The notes under the pieces: generated by a model
The model's database searches: none
Seen by the model: the letters and a program-made list of their open reading frames with translations, nothing else
What the model was told of the DNA's origin: nothing
Made by a program: the position numbers and the translations under genes
Shown here: piece by piece, positions 1-7,888 of the stretch
Position numbering within the stretch: the first letter of the stretch is position 1
How the letters are laid out: the number at the start of each line of letters is the position of its first letter
Source: Bacillota bacterium
GTDB lineage: Bacteria; Bacillota; Clostridia; Acetivibrionales; JAFADI01
Length of the DNA: 35,909 nt
Direction of reading: 5' to 3'
Assembly (NCBI GenBank): GCA_023424965.1
Contig: JAFADI010000158.1
Coordinates: 1-35,909 of the forward strand

Positions 1-193
1 CGTCCAGAATGATGCTGCGGGCATCGGAGGAGGCGGTAATGTCCAGAAAGGTAAGTTCGTCGGCTCCGGCTTTGTCATAGATTGCCGCAACCTCCACCGG
101 ATCTCCCGCGTCCCTGATATTCACAAAATTAACTCCTTTTACAACCCTGCCCTCATGTACATCCAGGCAGGGAATGATGCGTTTTGTAAGCAT
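1..193 (-). CDS. hisF: Imidazole glycerol phosphate synthase cyclase subunit HisF (N-terminal part)
   Basis: HisF uses ammonia delivered by HisH to convert PRFAR into imidazole glycerol phosphate and AICAR in the cytoplasm. Only the first 64 codons are inside the window; the gene runs off the left edge. The visible protein begins MLTKRIIPCLDVHEGRVVKG, the standard opening of HisF, including the catalytic aspartate of the CLDV segment (residue 11), followed by a GADELTFLDITAS strand typical of the second beta strand of the barrel. It is the last visible gene of the his operon and is separated from hisA by an unusually long spacer of 204 bases that carries repeats. The ATG start at 193 is the only sensible one. 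Confidence 0.96.
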   Translation of the reverse strand, partial: MLTKRIIPCLDVHEGRVVKGVNFVNIRDAGDPVEVAAIYDKAGADELTFLDITASSDARSIILD

Positions 194-213
194 GACACTA
201 CTCCAATCCATAC

Positions 214-255
214 TGTATATTCGCCTTGAGGCCCAAGGCGCAGAATGTATATACG
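214..255. repeat. Imperfect hairpin in the hisA-hisF spacer
   Basis: A perfect 7-base stem CGCCTTG (222-228) / CAAGGCG (234-240) closes a 5-base loop. It is extended by partly complementary AT-rich arms (216-221 against about 244-252). It lies 20 to 60 bases upstream of hisF on the minus strand and has no T-run, so it is not an obvious terminator. It could be part of a short palindromic repeat element or an mRNA processing or stability site. Confidence 0.55.
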
Positions 256-261
256 ATACTT

Positions 262-390
262 GAGCACCGAGGGCCGACGCCTGACGCCGCTATCCGACGC
301 TTGCAGCGCGTCCCCGTTCCCTGGCGCGTCAGAAGCGAGGAGAGCACCGGGGAACGACGCCTGACACAGCTATCCGACGCTTATCACGCG
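262..390. repeat. Direct repeat of 49 bases, two copies 80 bases apart
   Basis: Copy 1 is 262-310 and copy 2 is 342-390. Both begin GAGCACCG and share GACGCCTGAC and GCTATCCGACGCTT; about 41 of 49 positions agree. The segment is more GC-rich than its surroundings. The two copies and the 31 bases between them fill most of the spacer between hisA and hisF. No convincing gene is present: an open frame crosses it on the plus strand, but it has no ribosome site or recognisable product. Confidence 0.7.
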
Positions 391-397
391 CCAGGGA
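318..397. repeat. Perfect 11-base inverted repeat abutting the hisA stop
   Basis: TCCCTGGCGCG at 318-328 is exactly complementary to CGCGCCAGGGA at 387-397, and the right arm ends directly against the hisA stop codon (398-400). The enclosed 58 bases include most of the second direct-repeat copy. In the mRNA this would fold into a long stem directly after hisA, consistent with a small mobile palindromic element or a structure that tunes hisF expression. Confidence 0.6.
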
Positions 398-1111
398 CTA
401 TTTCGCTGCTTCCAGGGCCTCTCCAAGGTCCATATCTCCCGTATACAGCGCTTTTCCTATGATGGCGCCGGACACGCCGATCTCCTTCAGATTCCTTACA
501 TCCGACACTCTGGTCACTCCGCCGGCACAGATGATCTCCATGCCCACCGCCTTCACCATCTCTTCCATGGCGGTCAAATTCGGCCCTGCCAGCATACCGT
601 CCTTGGAAATATCGGTATAGATAATGGTCCTGGCACCAAGGTCCTCCATCTTCTTCGCAAACTCCACGGCGGTAAAATCGCTTGTTTTCTCCCAGCCCTC
701 GATTGCCACTTTTCCATCCTTGGCATCGATGCCGATGACCACATTGTTTTCGAATATCTTCAAAGCCTTCTTTACAAGTTCCGGATCCCTCACTGCGGAG
801 GTCCCCAGGATGACCCGCTGCAGGCCCTTGCAAAGGATGGTCTCAATCATTTCTATCGTCCGGATTCCCCCGCCCAGTTGCACGGGAATGCCCAGCTTGA
901 CGGCCACCTCGCTGGCAACCGCCACGTTCTGCGGGACGCCGAGCCTTGCGCCGTCCAGGTCGATTACATGCAAATACCTGGCCCCTAACTTTTCCCACTT
1001 CAACGCCATTTCCACGGGGTTCTCCGCGTATACCGTCACAGCATTAAACTTGCCCTGCGAGAGCCTTACGCATTTTCCATCCTTAATATCCACCGCCGGA
1101 TATACAATCAT
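398..1111 (-). CDS. hisA: Phosphoribosylformimino-5-aminoimidazole carboxamide ribotide isomerase HisA
   Basis: HisA isomerises ProFAR to PRFAR, the fourth step of histidine synthesis, using a (beta/alpha)8 barrel. The 237-residue product starts MIVYPAVDIKDGKCVRLSQG, with the catalytic aspartate in PAVDI. It carries the phosphate-binding GGGIR and AGGV segments in the two barrel halves and the second catalytic aspartate in YTDISKDG. The start at 1111 is preceded by AGGAGG ten bases upstream; an upstream in-frame ATG at 1135 would add eight residues that include this ribosome site and is rejected. It lies 54 bases after hisH and before the repeat-filled spacer leading to hisF. Confidence 0.96.
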   Translation of the reverse strand: MIVYPAVDIKDGKCVRLSQGKFNAVTVYAENPVEMALKWEKLGARYLHVIDLDGARLGVPQNVAVASEVAVKLGIPVQLGGGIRTIEMIETILCKGLQRVILGTSAVRDPELVKKALKIFENNVVIGIDAKDGKVAIEGWEKTSDFTAVEFAKKMEDLGARTIIYTDISKDGMLAGPNLTAMEEMVKAVGMEIICAGGVTRVSDVRNLKEIGVSGAIIGKALYTGDMDLGEALEAAK

Positions 1112-1165
1112 CTTCGATAATCCTCCTATATCCACCTGCTGCTTTGTTCCATATTCATTATGATT

Positions 1166-1798
1166 TTACAACTGCCCATGGCCGGCTTTCACAAGCCCGG
1201 CCCAATTCTTTAATAGGTTCAGCCCCACATCTCCGCTTTTTTCAGGGTGGAACTGCGTGCCATAGACATTACGGTCCCCTATAGCCACATCAAATTTTAT
1301 GCCGTACTCCGTTGAAGCGATTACGATATCCCTGTTTTCCGCCGTCAGGTAGTAGGAATGCACGAAGTAGACAAAGGGCCTTGCAGGCAGGTTGTCAAAC
1401 AACGGGCAGCCTTCTTTTATCTCCAGTGCGTTCCATCCCATATGGGGCACTTTCAGGTCCATATCCAGCGGGAGCTGCCTTATGGAACCTTTAAAGATTC
1501 CCAGGCCCTCCACCCGGTCTCCGCCTTCTTCGCTGTAATCAAACAGCAGCTGCATCCCCAGGCATATGCCCAGCAGGGGCTTACCGCTTTTGGCCACGGC
1601 TTTGACCACTTCCACCATGCCCGCCTTTTCCAGGCTGTCCATGGCATCGGCAAAGGCTCCCACACCCGGAAGTATAACTCCGTCGGCGTTTAAGATGAAA
1701 TTTTTATCCGAAGAAATCTCCGCTTCAACCCCGATGAAGTGAAATGCCTTTTCCACACTCCGCAGGTTTCCCACGCCATAGTCTATAATCGCAATCAT
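1166..1798 (-). CDS. hisH: Imidazole glycerol phosphate synthase glutaminase subunit HisH
   Basis: HisH hydrolyses glutamine and channels ammonia to HisF. The 210-residue protein is a class I amidotransferase of normal length. It opens MIAIIDYGVGNLRSVEKAF, has the nucleophile elbow GICLGMQ (cysteine near residue 78), the PHMGWN segment seen in HisH, and the catalytic His-Glu pair in TQFHPEKSG near residue 185. It starts four bases after purC, and its ribosome site GGGGTG lies in the end of purC, so the two are probably translationally coupled. HisF, its partner, is two genes downstream. Confidence 0.96.
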   Translation of the reverse strand: MIAIIDYGVGNLRSVEKAFHFIGVEAEISSDKNFILNADGVILPGVGAFADAMDSLEKAGMVEVVKAVAKSGKPLLGICLGMQLLFDYSEEGGDRVEGLGIFKGSIRQLPLDMDLKVPHMGWNALEIKEGCPLFDNLPARPFVYFVHSYYLTAENRDIVIASTEYGIKFDVAIGDRNVYGTQFHPEKSGDVGLNLLKNWAGLVKAGHGQL

Positions 1799-1802
1799 GG
1801 TA

Positions 1803-2693
1803 TCACCCCAGTTTTTTTCCGGTTATTCTTTCGTAGGCCTCTACATACTTGGCTTCCGTCCTCCGGATAACGTCCTCCGGAAGCTTTGGCGCGGGAGGCT
1901 GCTTATTCCACTTGATATCCTCCAGGTACTCCCTCAGGTACTGCTTGTCAAAGCTCTTCTGGGGCTTTCCCGGCTCATAGGCGTCTTTATCCCAGAACCT
2001 GGAGTTATCCGGCGTAAAAACCTCATCTGCCAGGATGAGCTTGCCGTCCTCCATGCCAAATTCAAACTTGGTATCCGCAAGGATCAGTCCCTTGTTTTCC
2101 GCATGCAGGCTCGCCTTCTTGAACAACGCAATACTCGTGTCCCTGAGCTGCTCCGCAAGCCCGGTGCCGATCCTGCCGCACAGTTCGTCAAAGCTTATGT
2201 TTTCATCGTGCCCCTCAAGGGCTTTGGTGGAGGGGGTAAATATCGGCTCAGGGAGCTTATCGCACTGCCTCATTCCCGAAGGAAGCTCTATCCCGCAGAT
2301 GCTGCCGCTGTTTTGATATTCCTTCCATGCCGAGCCCTCCAGATAACCTCTGACAATGCATTCAGCGTTGACCATCTTGATTTTTTTCACAAGCATCGAC
2401 CGGCCTTCAAGCTCTTCCCTGAAGCCGGAAAGGGCAGGGGGGTATTGGTCGATGTCGGTAGTGAGCACATGGTTTGCCACGATATCCTCTGTGTAGTCAA
2501 ACCAAAACTGGGATATCCTGTTCAAAACCTTTCCCTTGTTGGGGATGAGGTCATCAAAGACCACATCAAAGGCCGATATCCTGTCGGTCACAATAATTAA
2601 AAGCCTGTCACCCAGATCATATACATTGCGCACCTTCCCTTTAATGAACAGGGGTAAGTCAATAAAGCTGGTGTCATTGATCAATTTCGCCAC
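1803..2693 (-). CDS. purC: Phosphoribosylaminoimidazole-succinocarboxamide synthase (SAICAR synthetase)
   Basis: PurC couples CAIR and aspartate with ATP to make SAICAR in purine synthesis. The 296-residue product is the longer form of the family. It shows the nucleotide-binding GKVRNVYDLGDRLLIIVTDR segment, the RGYLEGSAWKEY signature and a LADTKFEFG plus LADEVFTPDNSRFW block. Translation starts at GTG, with GAGGAG nine bases upstream. It sits between hisB and hisH in the his operon. Purine genes do not usually lie there, but the link is chemical: the HisH/HisF reaction releases AICAR, the intermediate that PurC and PurB also lead to. Confidence 0.95.
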   Translation of the reverse strand: MAKLINDTSFIDLPLFIKGKVRNVYDLGDRLLIIVTDRISAFDVVFDDLIPNKGKVLNRISQFWFDYTEDIVANHVLTTDIDQYPPALSGFREELEGRSMLVKKIKMVNAECIVRGYLEGSAWKEYQNSGSICGIELPSGMRQCDKLPEPIFTPSTKALEGHDENISFDELCGRIGTGLAEQLRDTSIALFKKASLHAENKGLILADTKFEFGMEDGKLILADEVFTPDNSRFWDKDAYEPGKPQKSFDKQYLREYLEDIKWNKQPPAPKLPEDVIRRTEAKYVEAYERITGKKLG

Positions 2694-2740
2694 TTTGCCA
2701 CACTCCTCAGAAATTTTATTCTATATCCTCTTTAAAGATT

Positions 2741-3328
2741 TCAAAGCATGCCTTTGGTGGAAGGCACTCCCTCAATCCTTCCGTCCAGCCGGGTGGCCTC
2801 GTCGAGGGCCCGCCCAAAGGCCTTGAATATGGCCTCTGCCATATGGTGGTTGTTACTTCCCTGCAGTATTTTTATATGCAGAGTGATTCCCCCGTTAAAG
2901 GCGACGGCCCTGAAAAACTCCTCTACAAGCTCGGTGTCCATTTCTCCCACCTTATCCGATGTAAACCGGGCATCAAATACCAGAAAAGGCCTTCCGCTCA
3001 AGTCCAGGGAAACCATGGCCAGGGTCTCATCCATGGGAACAAAGAAGGTACCGTAGCGCTTTATCGACTTCTTGTCGCCCAGGGCTTCCTTTATCGCCTG
3101 CCCCAGAACAATGCCCACATCCTCTACCGTATGATGGGCATCGACCTTGAGGTCGCCCAGGGCCTTCAGCTTCATGTCAAAAAGTCCGTGTTTGGCGAAC
3201 AGGACCAGCATGTGGTCAAAAAAGCCCACGCCGGTATCGATCTCCCCTTTTCCTGAACCATCAATACTGACGGACAGTTCTATCTCCGTTTCTCCGGTTT
3301 TTCTTCTTATCTCTGCAAACCTGCTCAT
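2741..3328 (-). CDS. hisB: Imidazoleglycerol-phosphate dehydratase HisB
   Basis: HisB dehydrates imidazole glycerol phosphate to imidazole acetol phosphate at a di-manganese centre. The 195-residue protein is the monofunctional bacterial form without the histidinol-phosphatase domain. It contains the metal-ligand motifs FFDHML (near 38), DAHHTVED (near 64) and NNHHMAEA (near 160), and begins with the usual RKTGETEIE. GGGAGG lies six bases before the ATG. No histidinol-phosphate phosphatase gene is seen in this operon, so that step must be encoded elsewhere. Confidence 0.96.
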   Translation of the reverse strand: MSRFAEIRRKTGETEIELSVSIDGSGKGEIDTGVGFFDHMLVLFAKHGLFDMKLKALGDLKVDAHHTVEDVGIVLGQAIKEALGDKKSIKRYGTFFVPMDETLAMVSLDLSGRPFLVFDARFTSDKVGEMDTELVEEFFRAVAFNGGITLHIKILQGSNNHHMAEAIFKAFGRALDEATRLDGRIEGVPSTKGML

Positions 3329-3389
3329 CCGTTCCCTCCCAGTTCCTTTTTTTGATTATATCAGAAAAAACTTATCACATTCCACTTTT

Positions 3390-4457
3390 TTATGTACAAG
3401 CCTCAACAATTTCAGCCGCAGCCTTCACCAAGGCCTCCATGTCTCCGTCCGTTCCTATGGACACCCGGAGGAAATTGTCAATCTTGGGCTTGTTGAAATA
3501 CCTTACGAGGATTCCTTTTTCCCTCAACTGCTGAAAAAGCACTTTGGCTTCCACCTGCCGGTGGCTGACGAACAGAAAGTTGGCTTTGGAATCCAGCACT
3601 TTAAAATCCAGTGCTTCCAGCCTCTTCGACGTCCTGTCCCGTGTAGCCTTTATCTTTTCGGTTATTTCACGGAAGTAGGCCTCGTCCCTTATGGCTTCAA
3701 CGGCACCTGCCATTGCCAGCCGGTCCAGGGTGTATGAATTGAAGGAGTTCTTTACCCTCTCCAGGCCCTGGATAAGCTCCTCCTGTCCCAGGGCAAAACC
3801 CACCCTCAGACCCGCCAGGGCATGGGACTTGGAAAAGGTCCGTACCACCAGCAGGTTGGGGAAACGGTTTATAAGTCCAATTGCAGATTCTCCCCCAAAA
3901 TCGATATAGGCTTCATCAATGATCACAACCCTGTCTTCATTATGCTCCAGTATCCTTGCAACGGCTCCAAGGGAAAGAAGGCCTGCGGTGGGGGCATTGG
4001 GGTTTGACAGTACAACCCCGCCATTGTCCCTGTAAAACTCCTCTTCCGGTATGTTGAAGTCCTCATCCAGAGGAATGGTCCGGTAGGGGAGCTTGAACAA
4101 ATCCGCGTAGACGGGGTAAAAGCTGTAGGTAATATCGGGGAAAACAATTTCCCTGCCGGGATTGAAAAACGCCATGAAGGCGAAGGCAAGCACTTCATCG
4201 GACCCGTTGCCCACAAACACCTGCCGGCTTTCCAGCCCGTATTTCCCGGCAACGGCAGCCTTAAGGCCGTCACAGTTGGGATCGGGGTAAAGCCTGAGGC
4301 CTTCGCCGGCCTCCCTCTGAATGGCCTCAATGACCTTTGGAGACGGCGGGTAGGGATTTTCGTTGGTATTCAGCTTGATATATCTTTTGTCCTTGGGCTG
4401 TTCACCAGGGACATAGGGTTCTATGTTTTTGACAAGATCGCTCCAAAACCTGCTCAT
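3390..4457 (-). CDS. hisC: Histidinol-phosphate aminotransferase HisC
   Basis: HisC is a PLP enzyme that transaminates imidazole acetol phosphate with glutamate to histidinol phosphate. The 355-residue protein has the NTNENPYPPSP opening, GNGSDEVL for cofactor phosphate binding, SNPNAPTAG, DEAYIDFG, and the PLP lysine in RTFSKSHALAGLR (about residue 210). The start at 4457 is supported by AAGGA seven bases upstream; the in-frame ATG at 4481 lacks a ribosome site. It follows hisD after 16 bases. Family members can also accept aromatic substrates, but the operon context fixes the assignment. Confidence 0.95.
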   Translation of the reverse strand: MSRFWSDLVKNIEPYVPGEQPKDKRYIKLNTNENPYPPSPKVIEAIQREAGEGLRLYPDPNCDGLKAAVAGKYGLESRQVFVGNGSDEVLAFAFMAFFNPGREIVFPDITYSFYPVYADLFKLPYRTIPLDEDFNIPEEEFYRDNGGVVLSNPNAPTAGLLSLGAVARILEHNEDRVVIIDEAYIDFGGESAIGLINRFPNLLVVRTFSKSHALAGLRVGFALGQEELIQGLERVKNSFNSYTLDRLAMAGAVEAIRDEAYFREITEKIKATRDRTSKRLEALDFKVLDSKANFLFVSHRQVEAKVLFQQLREKGILVRYFNKPKIDNFLRVSIGTDGDMEALVKAAAEIVEACT

Positions 4458-4473
4458 AGCCTGTTCCTTTCCA

Positions 4474-5763
4474 TCATTCAAACCGGATTTTTATTGCATT
4501 GGCATGTGCCGTCAGTCCTTCGGACTCTGCAAAACGGACCACGTCATCTTTTACGTTTGCAAGGGCTTTCCTGGTGTAGGAGATGACACTGGATTTTTTG
4601 ATAAAGTCGCCTACGTTCAGGGGCGAAAAGAATCTTGCCGTACCGCTGGTGGGAAGCACATGGTTGGGGCCGGCAAAATAATCCCCCAGGGGTTCGGAGG
4701 TATAATGTCCCAGGAATATGGCCCCTGCGTTCCTGATGTCCGGCAGCAGGCTGAAGGGCTCCTCCACACACAGCTCCAGATGCTCGGGGGCGATGCTGTT
4801 CACCACCTGTGCCGCTCTGTCCAGATCCTCCACAAGAACGATGGCCCCATAGTCCTGGATGGATTTTCTCGCGATTTCATTTCTTTCAAGCAGGGCCAGC
4901 TGGCGGCCGATTTCTTCAGAAACCTTTGAAGCTATGGCTTCAGAGGTCGTTATAAGGATGGAGGATGCCAGAGGGTCGTGTTCCGCCTGGGAGAGCAAAT
5001 CCGCCGCAACAAACCTGGCATCGGCGGAGCTGTCGGCCACAACGGTTATTTCACTCGGACCGGCGATGGCGTCAATGTTGCAATATCCGTAGACCAGTTT
5101 TTTTGCAGCTGTCACATAGGCATTTCCGGGTCCTACAATTTTATCTACCTTGGGGATGGTTTCCGTCCCAAAGGCCAGAGCTCCAACCGCCTGTGCCCCG
5201 CCTACCCTGTAGATTTCATCCGCTCCCGCTTCATTTGCGGCTACCAGAACCGCAGGATTGATACCGCCGGGCTTTGGCGGTGTCACCATGATTACCCGGT
5301 CCACACCCGCCACTTTGGCAGGAATGATGTTCATGAGCACAGAGGACGGATAGGCCGCGGTTCCTCCCGGCACATACACCCCGACCACTTCCAGCGCCCT
5401 GTAAAGCTGGCCCAGGATGACTCCGTCCTTCTCCGTGGTGAACCAGGAGTTCTCTTTTTGTTTGGAGTGAAAGCTTTCAATGTTGTCCTTGGCCCTTCGG
5501 ATGACCGCAAGAAGCTCTTTATCCACCTTCCCATAGGCCTCTTCAATTTCTTCCCGCGTGACCCTGATGCCCGTTTCCTTCAGATCCACCCGGTCAAATC
5601 TCCAGGTATATTCAGCAAGGGCTCCGTCCCCTTTTGCTTTGACCTGTCCGAGGATGTCCTCCACCTGCTTCAAAACATCTCCCAGTTCCATCTGGCTTCT
5701 CGCTGCAAGCTTTGAATAAAGGCCCTCCGGACTTCCCTTCCGGCCGTCAAAAGTCTGTATCAT
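4474..5763 (-). CDS. hisD: Histidinol dehydrogenase HisD
   Basis: HisD oxidises histidinol to histidine in two NAD-dependent steps with a zinc ion. The 429-residue product has full length. Recognisable segments are YVPGGTAAYPSSVLMN, the VGGAQAVGALAFGTETIPKVD block, VGPGNAYVTAAKK, AGPSEITVVAD with the downstream QAEHDP metal/substrate histidine, and APEHLEL. The ATG has GGAGGG seven bases upstream and overlaps the hisG stop by four bases (ATGA), indicating translational coupling to hisG. Confidence 0.97.
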   Translation of the reverse strand: MIQTFDGRKGSPEGLYSKLAARSQMELGDVLKQVEDILGQVKAKGDGALAEYTWRFDRVDLKETGIRVTREEIEEAYGKVDKELLAVIRRAKDNIESFHSKQKENSWFTTEKDGVILGQLYRALEVVGVYVPGGTAAYPSSVLMNIIPAKVAGVDRVIMVTPPKPGGINPAVLVAANEAGADEIYRVGGAQAVGALAFGTETIPKVDKIVGPGNAYVTAAKKLVYGYCNIDAIAGPSEITVVADSSADARFVAADLLSQAEHDPLASSILITTSEAIASKVSEEIGRQLALLERNEIARKSIQDYGAIVLVEDLDRAAQVVNSIAPEHLELCVEEPFSLLPDIRNAGAIFLGHYTSEPLGDYFAGPNHVLPTSGTARFFSPLNVGDFIKKSSVISYTRKALANVKDDVVRFAESEGLTAHANAIKIRFE

Positions 5764-6413
5764 TGCTGCTCCCTCCCCCTGTCAAGCTGTTTTCTGATCC
5801 CTTCAATAATCCTATTTATCCTTTCACTCTCCATCTTCATGCTTACCCTGTTGACCACAAGCCTTGCGCTGATGTCCGCGATGGTGTCCAGCACTACCAG
5901 GCCATTCTCTTTCAGCGTCCTGCCGCTTTCCACCAGGTCTACGATGACCTCCGATAGCCCCACCAGGGGAGCCAGCTCCACGGACCCGTTCAGCTTGATC
6001 ACTTCGATGGATTCTTTTCTTTTATGCTCGAAGTATTCACGGGCGATCCTGGGATACTTGGTAGCCACCCTTTTGTTGTTCAGCTGGTCCAGCCTTCCCT
6101 GCAATTCCGCGGGTCCCGCCACCACCATCCTGCAAGCCGCAAAGCCCAGGTTCAAAACTTCATAGAGGTGCCGTCCCTCCTCCATCAGCGTGTCTTTACC
6201 CACAATTCCTATATCGGCAGCTCCATATTCCACATACGTGGGAATATCGCTGGGTTTTGCCAGGAAGAACTTTATTTTATTGGCCTCATCCGTCAATATC
6301 AGTTTTCGTGAAGACTCTTTCAATTCGGAGCAGTCGATACCGACCGCCTCAAACAACTCAATGGACAGGTCTGTCAATCTTCCCTTTGAAAGGGCTATGC
6401 TCAAATACCTCAT
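5760..6413 (-). CDS. hisG: ATP phosphoribosyltransferase catalytic subunit, short form (HisG)
   Basis: HisG condenses ATP and PRPP, the committed step of the pathway. At 217 residues this is the short form that lacks the C-terminal histidine-binding regulatory domain and requires HisZ, which is encoded immediately upstream. It starts MRYLSIALSKGRL and contains the PRPP-binding region NGSVELAPLVGLSEVIVDLV and a DIGIVGKDTL segment. GGGAGG four bases before the ATG at 6413 fixes the start; a longer in-frame ATG at 6449 would include that ribosome site and is unlikely. The gene overlaps hisD by four bases. Confidence 0.96.
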   Translation of the reverse strand: MRYLSIALSKGRLTDLSIELFEAVGIDCSELKESSRKLILTDEANKIKFFLAKPSDIPTYVEYGAADIGIVGKDTLMEEGRHLYEVLNLGFAACRMVVAGPAELQGRLDQLNNKRVATKYPRIAREYFEHKRKESIEVIKLNGSVELAPLVGLSEVIVDLVESGRTLKENGLVVLDTIADISARLVVNRVSMKMESERINRIIEGIRKQLDRGREQQ

Positions 6414-6472
6414 GTTACCTCCCTCAAATTTAACGCCTGGGTCCTCCATCCGCCCGGTGCAGGCTTCATGCC

Positions 6473-7732
6473 TCAGGCTTTGTCCAGTAGCTCATCGATG
6501 CTTGTGAAGGTGGAATCACCCGATTCTATATTTATAATCTCGATGCGCTTATCATCCAGTACCCGTAAAATTCCTCCGATTCCTCTGGCTGCGGCGTACT
6601 TGCGCAAGGACTCCATATCCTTCCCTGAAATATCCATTTCCACTGTCAGGCCCTGCTTCCTGAGCTCCCCGCATATATCGAAGGCCCTTTTCCTGCCTTC
6701 CGCCTCATAGCAGATGAGGCTGTCGGTCAGCGGTTTTGCCGTGGATATCTTCTGCCTGTCCAGGGCCGTCATAACCATGTTGATGCCCAGTGAAAAGCCC
6801 ACTGCAGTACAGGTCTTCCCGAATTTCTCCACAAGCGTGTCATAGCGGCCGCCGCTGAGAATGGGAAATCCCACCCCGTAAGTAAAGCCTTTGAATATGA
6901 TCCCGGTATAATAATTAAGGCTTTGTACCATCCCCAGGTCCACGGAGACATATTTGCTGAATCCATAATCCTCAAGGATGTTCAAAACCTGCCTCAGGTT
7001 TTCCAGAGCCATGAGAGAACGCTTATTCCCCGTCAGCTTTTCCACCCTGTCGATCACGTCAAAAGATCCGAAAAGGCCCGGCAGGCTGAATATAAGCTCT
7101 TTCAGCTCGCTCTTTATGTTGTGCTCCTGGACCAGCTCCTCAATCCCCAGGTAATCCTTGCGGTCGATGAGCACCCGCATCTGTTCGGTTTGCTGGTGAG
7201 CCAGGCCCGTTTCCTCCATCAGGCCCTTGAAAAACTCCACCTGCCCGATATCGATCTGAAAGTTTTCAAGCCCTGCTTCCTTTAATGCGGTAATGGCGGT
7301 GGCAATCACCTCCGCGTCCGCCTCCGGCTTACCGGCTCCCAGCACTTCGATGCCTGCCTGGGTAAACTCCTTTTGTTTTCCTCCCCCAAGCTCATTGTAC
7401 TTGAAGGTATTGCCTATATAAGATATCTTCAGAGGGTGCTGCATATCCCTGTACTTTGTGGCCGACACCCTTGCAACGGGGATGGTTATATCAGGCCGCA
7501 GCACCAGTATCCTGCCCTGCTGGTCAAAAAATTTGAACATCGTCTCCTGGGGAGTAATGTCCGAGTCGGCAGAAAAAACATCATAGAATTCCAGGGTGGG
7601 CGTCTCAATTTCGCTGTAGCCGCAGCTTGTAAACAGGTTTCTTATTTTATGCTCCAGACTTCTTTTGGTGAAACAGTCTTCAAAAAGTATATCCTGCACA
7701 CCCTCCGGGGTATAAATCTTCCATTTAGGCAA
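6473..7732 (-). CDS. hisZ: ATP phosphoribosyltransferase regulatory subunit HisZ
   Basis: HisZ is a histidyl-tRNA-synthetase paralogue that binds the short HisG and confers activity and histidine feedback. The 419-residue protein starts MPKWKIYTPEGVQDILFEDC, has the class II motif 2 area (LVLRPDITIPVARV), YYTGIIFKGF and GGRYDTLVEKFG, and retains a C-terminal domain of about 90 residues. It is read from TTG, with GAGGTG five bases before. HisZ rather than true HisRS is inferred from the partner hisG, the first-gene position and the opening sequence. It is the first gene after the operon promoter. Confidence 0.94.
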   Translation of the reverse strand: MPKWKIYTPEGVQDILFEDCFTKRSLEHKIRNLFTSCGYSEIETPTLEFYDVFSADSDITPQETMFKFFDQQGRILVLRPDITIPVARVSATKYRDMQHPLKISYIGNTFKYNELGGGKQKEFTQAGIEVLGAGKPEADAEVIATAITALKEAGLENFQIDIGQVEFFKGLMEETGLAHQQTEQMRVLIDRKDYLGIEELVQEHNIKSELKELIFSLPGLFGSFDVIDRVEKLTGNKRSLMALENLRQVLNILEDYGFSKYVSVDLGMVQSLNYYTGIIFKGFTYGVGFPILSGGRYDTLVEKFGKTCTAVGFSLGINMVMTALDRQKISTAKPLTDSLICYEAEGRKRAFDICGELRKQGLTVEMDISGKDMESLRKYAAARGIGGILRVLDDKRIEIINIESGDSTFTSIDELLDKA

Positions 7733-7775
7733 ATCTCACACCTCACTTTATCGCTTTACCATGATAAATTGCTAA

Positions 7776-7792
7776 AATTTATTAAATAAATT
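7776..7792 (-). promoter_or_regulatory. Candidate operator: perfect 8+1+8 palindrome at the his start site
   Basis: AATTTATT-A-AATAAATT is perfectly palindromic and overlaps the last three bases of the -10 box and the expected transcription start. A dimeric repressor bound here would block RNA polymerase. A histidine-responsive repressor is a reasonable guess, but the AT-rich sequence could also be chance. The transcript leader is only about 50 bases, too short for a T-box. Confidence 0.45.
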
Positions 7793-7818
7793 ATAATGTC
7801 TCCCTCTCCGTTTGTCAA
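7790..7818 (-). promoter_or_regulatory. Sigma-A promoter of the his operon
   Basis: On the minus strand, TTGACA (7813-7818) and TATAAT (7790-7795) are both perfect consensus hexamers separated by 17 bases. It lies about 60 bases upstream of the hisZ TTG start. With no other strong promoter seen in the operon, it probably drives all nine genes. Confidence 0.9.
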
Positions 7819-7851
7819 TATTATGGTTTCCCTATTTACCCATTGGCAAAC

Positions 7852-7878
7852 AAAAAAGAAGCCCCTGTAAGAGCTTCT
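7852..7878 (-). terminator. Rho-independent terminator after the S-layer-homology gene
   Basis: An 8-pair stem (AGAAGCTC against GGGCTTCT, one G-T pair) with a 6-base loop is followed on the minus strand by six T. It begins 10 bases after the S-layer-homology gene stop and separates that gene from the his promoter. Confidence 0.85.
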
Positions 7879-7888
7879 CCTCTATTTT

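Noticed and set aside
226..462. 78-codon open frame on the plus strand across the hisA-hisF spacer
   Set aside because: It crosses the repeats and the end of hisA, has no ribosome site and no recognisable product; openness follows from GC-rich repeat sequence.
1797..2600. Long plus-strand open frame opposite purC
   Set aside because: Fully antisense to a well-supported purC; similar long antisense frames (for example 4978-5715, 10931-11956 and 17122-18258) occur opposite every real gene here and reflect codon bias.
7733..7789. T-box or other riboswitch in front of hisZ
   Set aside because: The leader is only about 50 bases and lacks stem I and T-box sequences.
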